Shown piece after piece: positions 1 to 7,258 of a stretch of 64,000 nucleotides of DNA (its first letter is position 1; every line of letters starts with the position of its first letter). A program made the position numbers and the translations under genes. This DNA comes from Acetobacteraceae bacterium (GTDB lineage Bacteria > Pseudomonadota > Alphaproteobacteria > Acetobacterales > Acetobacteraceae): assembly GCA_947455205.1 (NCBI GenBank), contig CANGNF010000013.1:51109-115108 (forward strand), read 5' to 3'. Under the pieces are notes generated by a model. The model had not been told where the DNA came from, searched no databases, and was given only the letters and a program-made list of their open reading frames with translations.

Positions 1-46
1 CGCGCGGCTGTTCCTGCCCGGCGGCGCCGTTGCTGCCCTGCGCCAT
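1..46 (-). CDS. 5' end of an unidentified CDS (truncated by window edge)
   Basis: An ATG on the minus strand at 46-44 lies two bases after the stop codon of the dioxygenase fusion, with AAGG seven bases upstream as a possible ribosome binding site. It opens a frame that reads MAQGSNGAAGQEQPR to the window edge. Only 15 codons are visible, so no function can be given. The spacing suggests it is the next gene of the same operon. Confidence 0.45.
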   Translation of the reverse strand, partial: MAQGSNGAAGQEQPR

Positions 47-48
47 GG

Positions 49-2034
49 TCAGGCCTTGGGGATGCGGAACTCGTAGTCGAGTTCCTTGTGGTCGCTCTGG
101 CCGGCCTTCTTCTTGGCGTCGAAGTCCACCACCAGGCTGGCCTTCACGCCGAAGACCGCGTCCTCGTACAGGTACTTGTCGCCATCGGCGAAGATGTGGG
201 TGATCAGGTCGCGGTAGCCCGGCGCCTTGATCCAGAAGTGGACATGGGCGGGGCGCATCGGGCCGCGGCCCATGGCCGCCAGCACCTGGCCGGCGGGGCC
301 GTCATGCGGCACCGGGTAATGGCTGGGGCAGACGGTCCAGAAATGCACCACGCCATCCGCCCCCGTCACGAAGCGGCCGCGCATCATGTGGGTGTTGCCG
401 TCGCCGATCTGGCTGTCGTAGCCGCCATCCTTGTCGGCGTGCCAGACATCCACCTGGGCGCCTGGGATCGGCTTGCCCTCGGCATCGGCAATGACGACGC
501 GGACCTCCAGCATTTCCCCGGTCAGGCCGGGCGAGATGTTGTCGCCGTTCTTCAGCACCGGCGGATTTTCGCGGTGGAAGGGGCCGAGCACGGTGGTCTC
601 GGTGACGCCCTCGGCATGGGCGTGGGTGATGGCGTCCACCAGCATGGTCACGCCGGTGACATCCGACAGCAGGATCCACTCGTTGCGCTTGTCCGTCACG
701 AAGGGGCCCATGGCGGAGAGGTACTTGATGCCCATGTCCCACTCGGCCGGCGTCAGCTTCACGTCGCGGACGAAGGCATGCGCGTGCTTCAGCAGCGCGG
801 TCATGATCTCCTTGGTGCGCGGGTTCACCTCCGGCTGGATGCGGGCCAGCACCGCCTCGGTCAGGTTGGCGTCGGTGTAGGTGATGTGGGTGTCGGGCAT
901 GGCGGGGGCTCCTGCGATGCGGATGGGGTCGGGCGAAGGCCCGCGGGATGAGGCGGGCGAAGGCCCGCGGGATGAGGCGGGCGAAGGCCCGCGGATTGAG
1001 GCAGGCGTGGGCAGGCTGATCGGGGCAGGCGTGAGGATGACGCGGCCACGGGTGCCGCTGTTGACCAGGCTGTAGGCCTCGCGCGCCTGCTCCAGCGGGA
1101 AGCTGTGGGCGATGCTGGGGGCGGGGAAGGCACCGTTCTCGAAGCAGGGGCGCAGCGCGTCCAGCAGCGTGGCGCATTCGGCGGCGCCGCGCTTCAGGCT
1201 GTCCACGCCGATCAGCCGGGCTTCCTTGCGGTAGAACGGGATGAGTTCGAGGCCGAGCTTCTCGCCCGGCGTGCCGGCGATGACGACGACGCGGCCACGC
1301 ATGGCCAGCACGCCCATGGCGCTGGAGGTCAGCGGGATGTTGCCGACGCAGTCGAACACGACGTTCACGCCGCGCCCGCCGGTCAAGGCGGTGACGGCCT
1401 CACCGGGGCTGATGACGTTGAGGTCGATGAAGCGATGCGCGGTCTGCGCCGCCGGCTGGTCCGGCTGCGGCCGGCCGCGCTGGGCGGCGATGACGGTGGC
1501 GCCGCGCTGCCGGGCGATGGCGCAGGCCGCGCCGCCGACGCCGCCGCTGGCGCCCAGCACCAGGATGGTCTCGCCCGGGTGCAGCGCGGCGTAGTCCAGG
1601 CCGATGGCCGCGGTGACGTAGTTGACGCCGACCGCGCCGGCCTGGGCGAAGCTGAGGTTGGCCGGCTTGCGCGCCAGGGCGGCGACCGGCAGGCACAGCA
1701 GCTGGGCGTGGCTGCCGTCCTTCGTGAAACCGAGGTCGCCGCCGGTGCCCCAGACCTCGGCGCCCAGCCATTCCGCCGGGCCGGCGACCACGGTGCCGGC
1801 GAAGTCGCGGCCGGGGGTGCGCGGCGGCACGGTCTGGCGCATGCGGCCCGCGACGTTCTTGGCGTCGGACGGGTTGATCGAGGCGGCGTGGACGGCGACC
1901 AGCGCCTCCCCGGCCGCGGGCGGGGCAAAGGGCAGGTCTTCCAGGGCCAGCACATCCGGCCCGCCGAAGCGGTGGAAGCGCAGGGCGGGGGCCGTGGCCA
2001 CGCCGATGCCCTTGCTGGGGATACTGCCTTCCAT
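49..2034 (-). CDS. Fusion: zinc-type quinone oxidoreductase (MDR) + intradiol ring-cleavage dioxygenase
   Basis: One uninterrupted 661-residue frame. Residues 1-337 are a medium-chain dehydrogenase of the quinone oxidoreductase type, with the nucleotide-binding motif LGASGGVGGAA near residue 160. Residues 379-661 are a complete hydroxyquinol/catechol 1,2-dioxygenase-type enzyme: an N-terminal helical domain, then the four iron ligands Tyr (DGGYD), Tyr (SHYPVP) and the two His of AHVHFW, at about 161, 195, 219 and 221 of the dioxygenase part. The linker (about 338-378) is a Ser/Pro/Arg-rich tandem repeat. An internal ATG at 900 has an excellent ribosome binding site, so a free 283-residue dioxygenase (49-900) is probably also made. 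The oxidoreductase lacks its usual stop, so it can only be made as the fusion. Expected role: cleavage of a catechol or hydroxyquinol ring in the cytoplasm, with reduction of a quinone or maleylacetate-like product as a guess. The start ATG at 2034 has GGAG five bases upstream. Confidence 0.85.
   Translation of the reverse strand: MEGSIPSKGIGVATAPALRFHRFGGPDVLALEDLPFAPPAAGEALVAVHAASINPSDAKNVAGRMRQTVPPRTPGRDFAGTVVAGPAEWLGAEVWGTGGDLGFTKDGSHAQLLCLPVAALARKPANLSFAQAGAVGVNYVTAAIGLDYAALHPGETILVLGASGGVGGAACAIARQRGATVIAAQRGRPQPDQPAAQTAHRFIDLNVISPGEAVTALTGGRGVNVVFDCVGNIPLTSSAMGVLAMRGRVVVIAGTPGEKLGLELIPFYRKEARLIGVDSLKRGAAECATLLDALRPCFENGAFPAPSIAHSFPLEQAREAYSLVNSGTRGRVILTPAPISLPTPASIRGPSPASSRGPSPASSRGPSPDPIRIAGAPAMPDTHITYTDANLTEAVLARIQPEVNPRTKEIMTALLKHAHAFVRDVKLTPAEWDMGIKYLSAMGPFVTDKRNEWILLSDVTGVTMLVDAITHAHAEGVTETTVLGPFHRENPPVLKNGDNISPGLTGEMLEVRVVIADAEGKPIPGAQVDVWHADKDGGYDSQIGDGNTHMMRGRFVTGADGVVHFWTVCPSHYPVPHDGPAGQVLAAMGRGPMRPAHVHFWIKAPGYRDLITHIFADGDKYLYEDAVFGVKASLVVDFDAKKKAGQSDHKELDYEFRIPKA
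909..913 (-). promoter_or_regulatory. Internal ribosome binding site for stand-alone dioxygenase
   Basis: AGGAG on the minus strand, eight bases before the ATG at 900-898. It is a better ribosome binding site than that of the full fusion. It supports independent translation of the dioxygenase domain from within the fusion frame. Confidence 0.6.
931..1002. repeat. Three tandem 24-base palindromic repeats
   Basis: Three copies of a 24-base unit (931-954, 955-978, 979-1002; the third differs by one base). Each contains GCGGGC-GAAG-GCCCGC, a 6-bp stem with a tetraloop. The unit length is a multiple of three, so on the minus strand it encodes an in-frame eight-residue repeat (SRGPSPAS-like) that joins the two enzyme domains. 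Two explanations fit: an intergenic palindromic element that became coding when the upstream stop was lost, or an expanded linker. Confidence 0.85.
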
Positions 2035-2100
2035 GCCCGCTCCACCCTTTATGCGGTCAGCCTAGCCCTGTTCGGGCGGACGCCGCTATTCTCCGCTTAC

Positions 2101-2841
2101 ATGAACCAGACCAGCGAACTCGCCAAGGTGAAGGCGCGCATCCGCGCCCTTGCCGCCAAGACCGTGGACCGTGGCTGCTCGGAAGCCGAGGCGATGGCCG
2201 CCGCCGCCAAGGTGGGGGAACTGCTGGCCGTCTATGGCCTGACCATGGGCGAGGTGGAGCTGCGCGAGGAAGCCTGCGTGCAGCGGCGCTTCCCGGTGCT
2301 GGGCACCGCGCGCCAGGCGCTGCGCTGGGTGTTTCCGGCGGTGCTGCGGCTGTGCGAATGCCGCGGCTGGACCGATGGCAAGCAGGACTTCGTGCTGTTC
2401 GGGCTGGAGCCGGATGTGCAGATGGCCGAGTACCTGCTGGCGGTGGTCGGAAGGGCGCTGGAGACCGAGGAGGCGCGCTATCGGGCCGGGACGGATTATG
2501 CGGCGCGGAAGCAGCCGGCGCAGGCGGTGCTGCGCAGCTTCCGCTACGGCTTTGCCGACCGGGTGGGCAAGCGGCTGGACGAGATGGCGCGCGAGCGCGA
2601 GGCCAGCGAGGCCGGGCAGCAGGCGACGTCCACCGGAACGGCGCTGGTGCTGGTGAAGCAGCAAATCATCCAGGAGAAGTTCCGCGAGCTGGGGGTGAAC
2701 CTGCGCAATGTCTATTCCAGCGTGACGGTGCGCGACCGCGGTGCCTTCGGCCACGGCGCGGCGGCCGGCGGCCGGGTGGGGCTGAACCGGCCGGTGGCGG
2801 GCGGCGCCGGCGGTGGCGCGCTGCCTCGGGGGCGCAGGTGA
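2101..2841 (+). CDS. DUF2786 domain-containing protein
   Basis: A 246-residue protein. The first 45 residues (KVKARIRALAAKTVDRGCSEAEAMAAAAKVGELL) match the DUF2786 helical region, which is often found in phage-related or DNA-associated proteins of unknown function. The C-terminal 30 residues are Gly/Ala/Arg-rich. ATG at 2101 is the first start in a 66-base gap shared with the divergent fusion gene. The stop overlaps the GTG of the next gene (GTGA), so translation is probably coupled. The function is unknown. Confidence 0.8.
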   Translation: MNQTSELAKVKARIRALAAKTVDRGCSEAEAMAAAAKVGELLAVYGLTMGEVELREEACVQRRFPVLGTARQALRWVFPAVLRLCECRGWTDGKQDFVLFGLEPDVQMAEYLLAVVGRALETEEARYRAGTDYAARKQPAQAVLRSFRYGFADRVGKRLDEMAREREASEAGQQATSTGTALVLVKQQIIQEKFRELGVNLRNVYSSVTVRDRGAFGHGAAAGGRVGLNRPVAGGAGGGALPRGRR

Positions 2842-3272
2842 GCGCGCCCGACCCGCAGCGGCGCAAGGTCTATGCCTGGGAGGACCGGGAGGTGGCGCCG
2901 CGCGACCAGTCGCTGGTGCCGTATGCGCGGCTGCAGGGGCTGGTTGACCATGTCTGGGTGCAGGAGGGGCTGAGTTGGGCGCCGCTGGTGCGGCCGCTGA
3001 CCAAGAAGGCCAAGCGCACCGTGGCGCGGGCGACCCGCCTGGCGATTGAGGCGCCGGAGGAACTGGCCAGCTGGGTGCTGCTGCACGAGCTGGCGCATTG
3101 CATGAGCAGCACCGCCGATGCCTACAGCGACGGGCATGGGCCGATCTTCGTGGGGTTGTACCTGAAGCTGCTGTGCGACTACGCACGGATGCCGCGTGAG
3201 GAGCTGGAAGCATCGCTGCGGAAGGCGCGGATAGAGTGGGACCCGGCGGCGCGCGCGGTGTTCGTGGAATGA
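2838..3272 (+). CDS. SprT-like zinc metallopeptidase family protein
   Basis: A 144-residue protein starting at GTG 2838, overlapping the DUF2786 stop. It has a zinc-peptidase HELAH motif (LLHELAHCM, about residue 85) followed by GHGPIFVGLYLKLL, the usual spacing for a third metal ligand in SprT/WSS1-type folds. It is short for the family and no extra DNA-binding zinc ribbon is visible. The tight three-gene operon suggests a shared role with the DUF2786 protein; the substrate is unknown. Confidence 0.75.
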   Translation: MSAPDPQRRKVYAWEDREVAPRDQSLVPYARLQGLVDHVWVQEGLSWAPLVRPLTKKAKRTVARATRLAIEAPEELASWVLLHELAHCMSSTADAYSDGHGPIFVGLYLKLLCDYARMPREELEASLRKARIEWDPAARAVFVE

Positions 3273-3712
3273 ACGCGTTCTGGCGGTATTCGCTGGATTT
3301 CTACGCGCAGCCCGGGGTGATGCCGGCCTGCCTGGCGCTGCAGGACCAGCACGGCGTGGACGTGAACCTGGCGCTGCTGTGCTGCTGGGTGGGAGAGGCG
3401 CTGGACGCGGCGGCGCTGGCCGAGGCGGATGCGCTGGTGCGGGACTGGCGCGCCGAGGTGGTGCAGCCGCTGCGTGCGGTGCGGCGCTGGCTGAAGGGCC
3501 GTGACGACGCGCTGCGCGCCGAAGTGGCGACGCAGGAACTGGCCGCCGAGCAGCGTGAGCAGGCCATGCTTTACGCCTGGGCCGTGGCGCGTTGGCCGGC
3601 GGCGGGCGCGGCACCAGGCCGCCACGCCGCCGCCAACCTGGCGCTGCTGGGCGCCGCCCCGGAAGCTAGCGCCCTTGCCAGTTCGGCTTGCGCTTTTCGT
3701 GGAACGCCTTGA
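3269..3712 (+). CDS. TIGR02444 family protein
   Basis: A 147-residue protein whose N-terminus (FWRYSLDFYAQPGV, then LALQDQHGVDVNLALLCCW) matches the TIGR02444/DUF2390 family, small conserved proteobacterial proteins without a known function. ATG 3269 overlaps the stop of the SprT-like gene. The last 47 bases run into the convergent enoyl-CoA hydratase gene, so the C-terminal 15 residues share DNA with that gene's C-terminus. Confidence 0.8.
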   Translation: MNAFWRYSLDFYAQPGVMPACLALQDQHGVDVNLALLCCWVGEALDAAALAEADALVRDWRAEVVQPLRAVRRWLKGRDDALRAEVATQELAAEQREQAMLYAWAVARWPAAGAAPGRHAAANLALLGAAPEASALASSACAFRGTP

Positions 3713-4442
3713 CGCCCTCGGCGAAGTCTTCCGACGACCGCAGCCGCGAATAGGCGTGGCCTTCGAGCTCGATCGAGATCGAGAGCGATGCGTCCTCGGT
3801 GTCGTTCAGCAGCTTCTTCGCCGTCCGCTGGGCGAGCGGGGCGAAGCGCAGCAGCTCCTTCACCAGCGCATCGGTCGTGGCCTCTAACTGGTCGTCGGCG
3901 ACGACATCGGTGGCGATGCCCCATTCCAGCGCCTGCTTGGCGGGGATGCGGCGGCTGCGCATCACGATGTCCTTGGTGCGGGTGATGCCGACGATCTTCT
4001 GCAGCCGCGCGGAACCGCCGGAGCCGGGGATCTGGCCGAGCTGCTGTTCCGGCAGCGCGTATTGCGTCGTCTCCGAACACAGGCGGAAGTCGCAGGCGAG
4101 GCTGATCTCGAAGCCGACGCCGAAGGTGTAGCCGCGATTGGCGGCGATGACCGGCTTGGAGCAGCGCGCCGGCGCCGCCATGTTCCAGGCCAGCTTGGAG
4201 ACGACTTCCGGCGTGCTTTCCAGGAAGCCCATGATGTAGCCGCCGGAGGAGAAGTGCTCGCCCTCCGCGCGCAACACGATGACGCGCACGCTGTCATCCT
4301 CGTCCAGCGCCTCGAACACCTTTCTCAGTTGGTCGCGCTGCGGCATGTGGATGACGTTCAGCGGCGGGCGATGCAGGATGATGTCGGCGCGCGGGCCGGC
4401 CACCTCCACGCGGAAACCGTCCAGGTTGTCGAAGGCGCTCAT
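3666..4442 (-). CDS. Enoyl-CoA hydratase/isomerase (crotonase) family protein
   Basis: A 258-residue crotonase-fold enzyme. The CoA/oxyanion elements are visible as GEHFSSGGYIMGF (about 60-72) and KPVIAANRGYTFGVGFEISLACDF (about 98-121), followed by GQIPGSGGSARLQKIVG. Crotonases hydrate, isomerise or hydrolyse acyl-CoA thioesters. Directly after an acyl-CoA ligase gene and a molybdenum hydroxylase, it probably acts on a cyclic or aromatic acyl-CoA, but the reaction cannot be read from sequence. ATG 4442 has AGGAG eight bases upstream; a GTG one codon earlier is less likely. It is the last gene of the ubiD-to-crotonase operon. Confidence 0.88.
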   Translation of the reverse strand: MSAFDNLDGFRVEVAGPRADIILHRPPLNVIHMPQRDQLRKVFEALDEDDSVRVIVLRAEGEHFSSGGYIMGFLESTPEVVSKLAWNMAAPARCSKPVIAANRGYTFGVGFEISLACDFRLCSETTQYALPEQQLGQIPGSGGSARLQKIVGITRTKDIVMRSRRIPAKQALEWGIATDVVADDQLEATTDALVKELLRFAPLAQRTAKKLLNDTEDASLSISIELEGHAYSRLRSSEDFAEGVKAFHEKRKPNWQGR

Positions 4443-5956
4443 CACTCACTCTCCTGTTCGGCGGGGCGGTACTCGCCTTCCACCAGCTTGCGGCGCAGCA
4501 GCTTGCCCACCGGGGACCGTGGCACCTCGGCCACGAAGACATAGCGCCGCGGCCGCTTGAAATTGGCCAGGCCGGCGGCGCGGCAATGCGCGTCCAACTC
4601 GGCTTCTGAGACCGGCGCGCGGCGGGCGATGAAGGCGGCGACGATCTTGCCCCAACGCTCATCCGGCAGGCCGACGACGGCGACTTCGGCGACGGCCTGA
4701 TGCAGCGAGAGGCAGGATTCGATTTCCACCGGGGAGACGTTCTCCCCGCCGGTGATGATCATGTCGTCCACGCGGCCGGTGACGAAGAGGTCGCCGTCGG
4801 CGTCGAAGAAGCCGGTGTCGCCGGTGTGGTACCAGCCATCGCGCAGCGACTTCGCGTCGGCATCCGGGCGGCGCCAATAGCCCTCGAAGCTTTCATCGCC
4901 GGCGAGGGTGGCGATGATCTCGCCTTCCTGGCCTGGTTCGGCCGGTGTTGAGGTGCCGAGCTGTACGACGCGGATGCGTTGGTTGAGGCCGGCGCGGCCG
5001 GCGCTGCCTGGCTTCAGCGGCGCCTTCTGGTCCACGGTGAAGGTGTAGATCTCACTGCTGCCGTAGTGGTTGACGAAGAGCTCCGGCTTGAAGGCGGCGG
5101 TGAGGTCGCGCAGCAGCCCGTCCGTCATGCTGGCGCCGGCGAAGCCGAGCTTGCGCACGCTGGAAACATCCGTGCCGGCGAAGGCGGGGTGGTGCAGCAC
5201 GTCGTGGTACACCGTGGGAACGAGGTAGAGGTTGGTGATGCGCTCGCGCTGGATCAGCCGCAACGCTTCGGCGACATCGAAGCGTGGCTGGCAGATGAAG
5301 GCGCCGCCGATGCAGGCCATGGCCAGCAGGCTGCGCACGCCCATGGTGTGATAGAGCGGCATGACGCCGAGCGTGCATTCATCGGCGCCGTAGAGGTTCT
5401 GCGCGACATGCGCGATGGCGGCGGCGCGTTCGGCGCGGTGGCGGCGCGGCACGCCCTTGGGGCGAGAGGTGGTGCCGGAAGTGTAGAGCATCACCGACCA
5501 GTCTTCCGCGCCGGCCTGCGGCTGCGCGGGCGGCGCGGCGGCGAGCAGCGTGTCGAAGCTGGCTTCCCCGGGCAGCGCGGCGTCCAGCGTGATGCGGGGG
5601 ATTGCGCGGGTGGCGCGCGTGGCTTCGGCGGAGATGGCTTCGAACACCACGGCCTTCGCTTCGGCATCGGCGATGGCGTAGTCGATCTCCTCCGCCTTGG
5701 CGCGCCAGTTGAGCGGCGTGATGATAATGCCGGCGAATTGGCAGGCCCAGTGCAGCGTCGCCGCCTGCCAACGGTTCTGCAGCACGGTCAGCAGGTGGTC
5801 GCCGCGTTGCAGGCCAAGCCGCTGCAAGCCGGCTACGACGGCGGAGATGCGCGGGTACCATTCGGCGTAGCTCAGGCGCAGGTCGCCGTCCACGATGGCG
5901 AGTGCGCGCGGCGTGCGTTCGACGCTGGCGAGGAAGCTGGTGCCGAGATCAAGCAT
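4442..5956 (-). CDS. AMP-dependent acyl-CoA ligase (class I adenylate-forming enzyme)
   Basis: A 504-residue ANL-superfamily ligase that activates a carboxylic acid to its CoA thioester using ATP. The P-loop-like motif YTSGTTSRPKG is near residue 156, the YGSSE motif near 305, WYHTGD near 385 and the C-terminal catalytic lysine in SPVGKLLRRKL near 485. The sequence is closest in feel to benzoate, chlorobenzoate or cyclic-acid CoA ligases rather than fatty-acid ligases, but the substrate is not certain. ATG 5956 overlaps the end of the 2Fe-2S subunit gene by eight bases, placing it in the molybdenum-hydroxylase operon. Confidence 0.85.
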   Translation of the reverse strand: MLDLGTSFLASVERTPRALAIVDGDLRLSYAEWYPRISAVVAGLQRLGLQRGDHLLTVLQNRWQAATLHWACQFAGIIITPLNWRAKAEEIDYAIADAEAKAVVFEAISAEATRATRAIPRITLDAALPGEASFDTLLAAAPPAQPQAGAEDWSVMLYTSGTTSRPKGVPRRHRAERAAAIAHVAQNLYGADECTLGVMPLYHTMGVRSLLAMACIGGAFICQPRFDVAEALRLIQRERITNLYLVPTVYHDVLHHPAFAGTDVSSVRKLGFAGASMTDGLLRDLTAAFKPELFVNHYGSSEIYTFTVDQKAPLKPGSAGRAGLNQRIRVVQLGTSTPAEPGQEGEIIATLAGDESFEGYWRRPDADAKSLRDGWYHTGDTGFFDADGDLFVTGRVDDMIITGGENVSPVEIESCLSLHQAVAEVAVVGLPDERWGKIVAAFIARRAPVSEAELDAHCRAAGLANFKRPRRYVFVAEVPRSPVGKLLRRKLVEGEYRPAEQESE

Positions 5957-6455
5957 GGGCGGTCTCCCGCAGGCGGGCGGCCGCGTCCAGCGCGGCGGCG
6001 ATGATCGGCGCATAGCCGGTGCAGCGGCAGAGATGGCCGGAGAGCAGGTCGCGCAGCGCGGCTTCATCGGCATCCGGCTGCGCGCGCAGGAAGGCGTCGA
6101 GCGACATCAGGATACCCGCGGTGCAGAAGCCACATTGCAGCGCGTGGTGGCGACGGAAGGCTTCCTGCAGGATCGAGAGGCGACCAGGTGCGGGGGCGAG
6201 GCCTTCGACGGTGCGGATCTCGCAGCCCTGCACCTGCACCGCTAGCGTCAGGCAAGCGCGGGCGAGGGCGCCATCCACCTGCACGGTGCAGGCGCCGCAG
6301 ACGCCGTGTTCGCAGCCGACATGCGTGCCGGTGGCGCCGAGGACGTGGCGCAGGAAATCCGTCAGCAGCATGCGCGGCTCTGCCTCGCCCTGCACCGGCG
6401 TGCCGTTCAGGGTGAAGCGGATGCTGTGGCGTTGCGTGGCGCTCAGGCGCGGCAT
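5949..6455 (-). CDS. Molybdenum hydroxylase small subunit, 2x[2Fe-2S] protein (CoxS/HcrC-like)
   Basis: A 168-residue electron-transfer subunit. The N-terminal plant-type [2Fe-2S] domain shows CEHGVCGACTVQVDG with a fourth Cys at ARAC. The C-terminal helical [2Fe-2S] domain shows CGFCTAG and CRCTGY. It passes electrons from the molybdenum centre of the large subunit to the FAD subunit. ATG 6455 was chosen over a longer upstream frame because the FAD-subunit gene ends at 6443 and the family starts just before the ferredoxin domain. Confidence 0.93.
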   Translation of the reverse strand: MPRLSATQRHSIRFTLNGTPVQGEAEPRMLLTDFLRHVLGATGTHVGCEHGVCGACTVQVDGALARACLTLAVQVQGCEIRTVEGLAPAPGRLSILQEAFRRHHALQCGFCTAGILMSLDAFLRAQPDADEAALRDLLSGHLCRCTGYAPIIAAALDAAARLRETAHA

Positions 6456-7258
6456 GCGGCGGCCTCCTGCATCACCTGGCGGCCGAGCTTGCGGACCAGT
6501 TGGCGGCGGTAGGTTGCGGTGGCGTGCAGGTCGTCGCGGGCATCGAGCGCGTGGGCGAAGGCGTCCAACGCGTCGTCCCATTGCGCGCTGTCGGCCGGCA
6601 ACTCGCGTGCGGCGGGGTGGTCGGCGACGCCGCCGATGGCCAGGCGCACGCCGGTTGCGTGCGCGGCGGCGGCGCAGGCGACGATGGCGAAGTCGCCATG
6701 GCGGCGACCGACCTCGCGGAAGGCGTAGCCCTCGCCGGTGCGTGGCTGCGGGATGGTGATGGCCTCGATCATCTCGTCTTCATGGCGCGCGGTCTGCATC
6801 ATGCCGGTGAAGAAATCCGTGGCGGCAACGCGGCGGGCGCGGCGGGCGGAGCGCAGCAGGATCTCGCCCTGCAACGCCAGCAGCACCAGCGGGATCTCCG
6901 CGCTGGGGTCGGCATGGGCGACGCTGCCGCACAGCGTGCCGCGGCTGCGGGTTTGCGCGTGGCCGACCCAGGGCAGCGCAGCGGCGAGCAGCGGGTGCAG
7001 GCTGGGGCGCGCGAGCAGGGCGGCCTGGCGGACGGCGGCGCCGATGCGCAGCGTTTCCGTGGTGGCGGTGGCCTCCGCCAGCGCGGCGATGTGCATGATA
7101 TCGACCAGGACGGCGGGGCGGGCCAGGCGCATGTTCAGCATGGGCAGCAGCGACTGGCCGCCGGCGATGATGCGCGCGCCTTCGCCTTCGGCACGCAGCG
7201 TGGCCAGCGCTTCGTCCAGCGCCTCGGCCTGCACGTAGTCGAACTTCGCGGGCTTCAT
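6443..7258 (-). CDS. Molybdenum hydroxylase medium subunit, FAD-binding (CoxM-like)
   Basis: A 271-residue FAD-binding subunit. AGGQSLLPMLNMRLARP (about 33-49) and TRSRGTLCGSVAHADPSAEIP (about 102-122) are the FAD-contact motifs of the family. The extra cysteine-rich insertion that carries a [4Fe-4S] cluster in 4-hydroxybenzoyl-CoA reductases is absent. The complex is therefore more like CO dehydrogenase-type or N-heterocycle/aldehyde hydroxylases than a true HBCR. ATG 7258 overlaps the large-subunit stop. Confidence 0.92.
   Translation of the reverse strand: MKPAKFDYVQAEALDEALATLRAEGEGARIIAGGQSLLPMLNMRLARPAVLVDIMHIAALAEATATTETLRIGAAVRQAALLARPSLHPLLAAALPWVGHAQTRSRGTLCGSVAHADPSAEIPLVLLALQGEILLRSARRARRVAATDFFTGMMQTARHEDEMIEAITIPQPRTGEGYAFREVGRRHGDFAIVACAAAAHATGVRLAIGGVADHPAARELPADSAQWDDALDAFAHALDARDDLHATATYRRQLVRKLGRQVMQEAAACRA

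Noticed and set aside
931..1002. Possible CRISPR array
   Set aside because: The repeats are directly adjacent with no spacers, and no cas genes are present.
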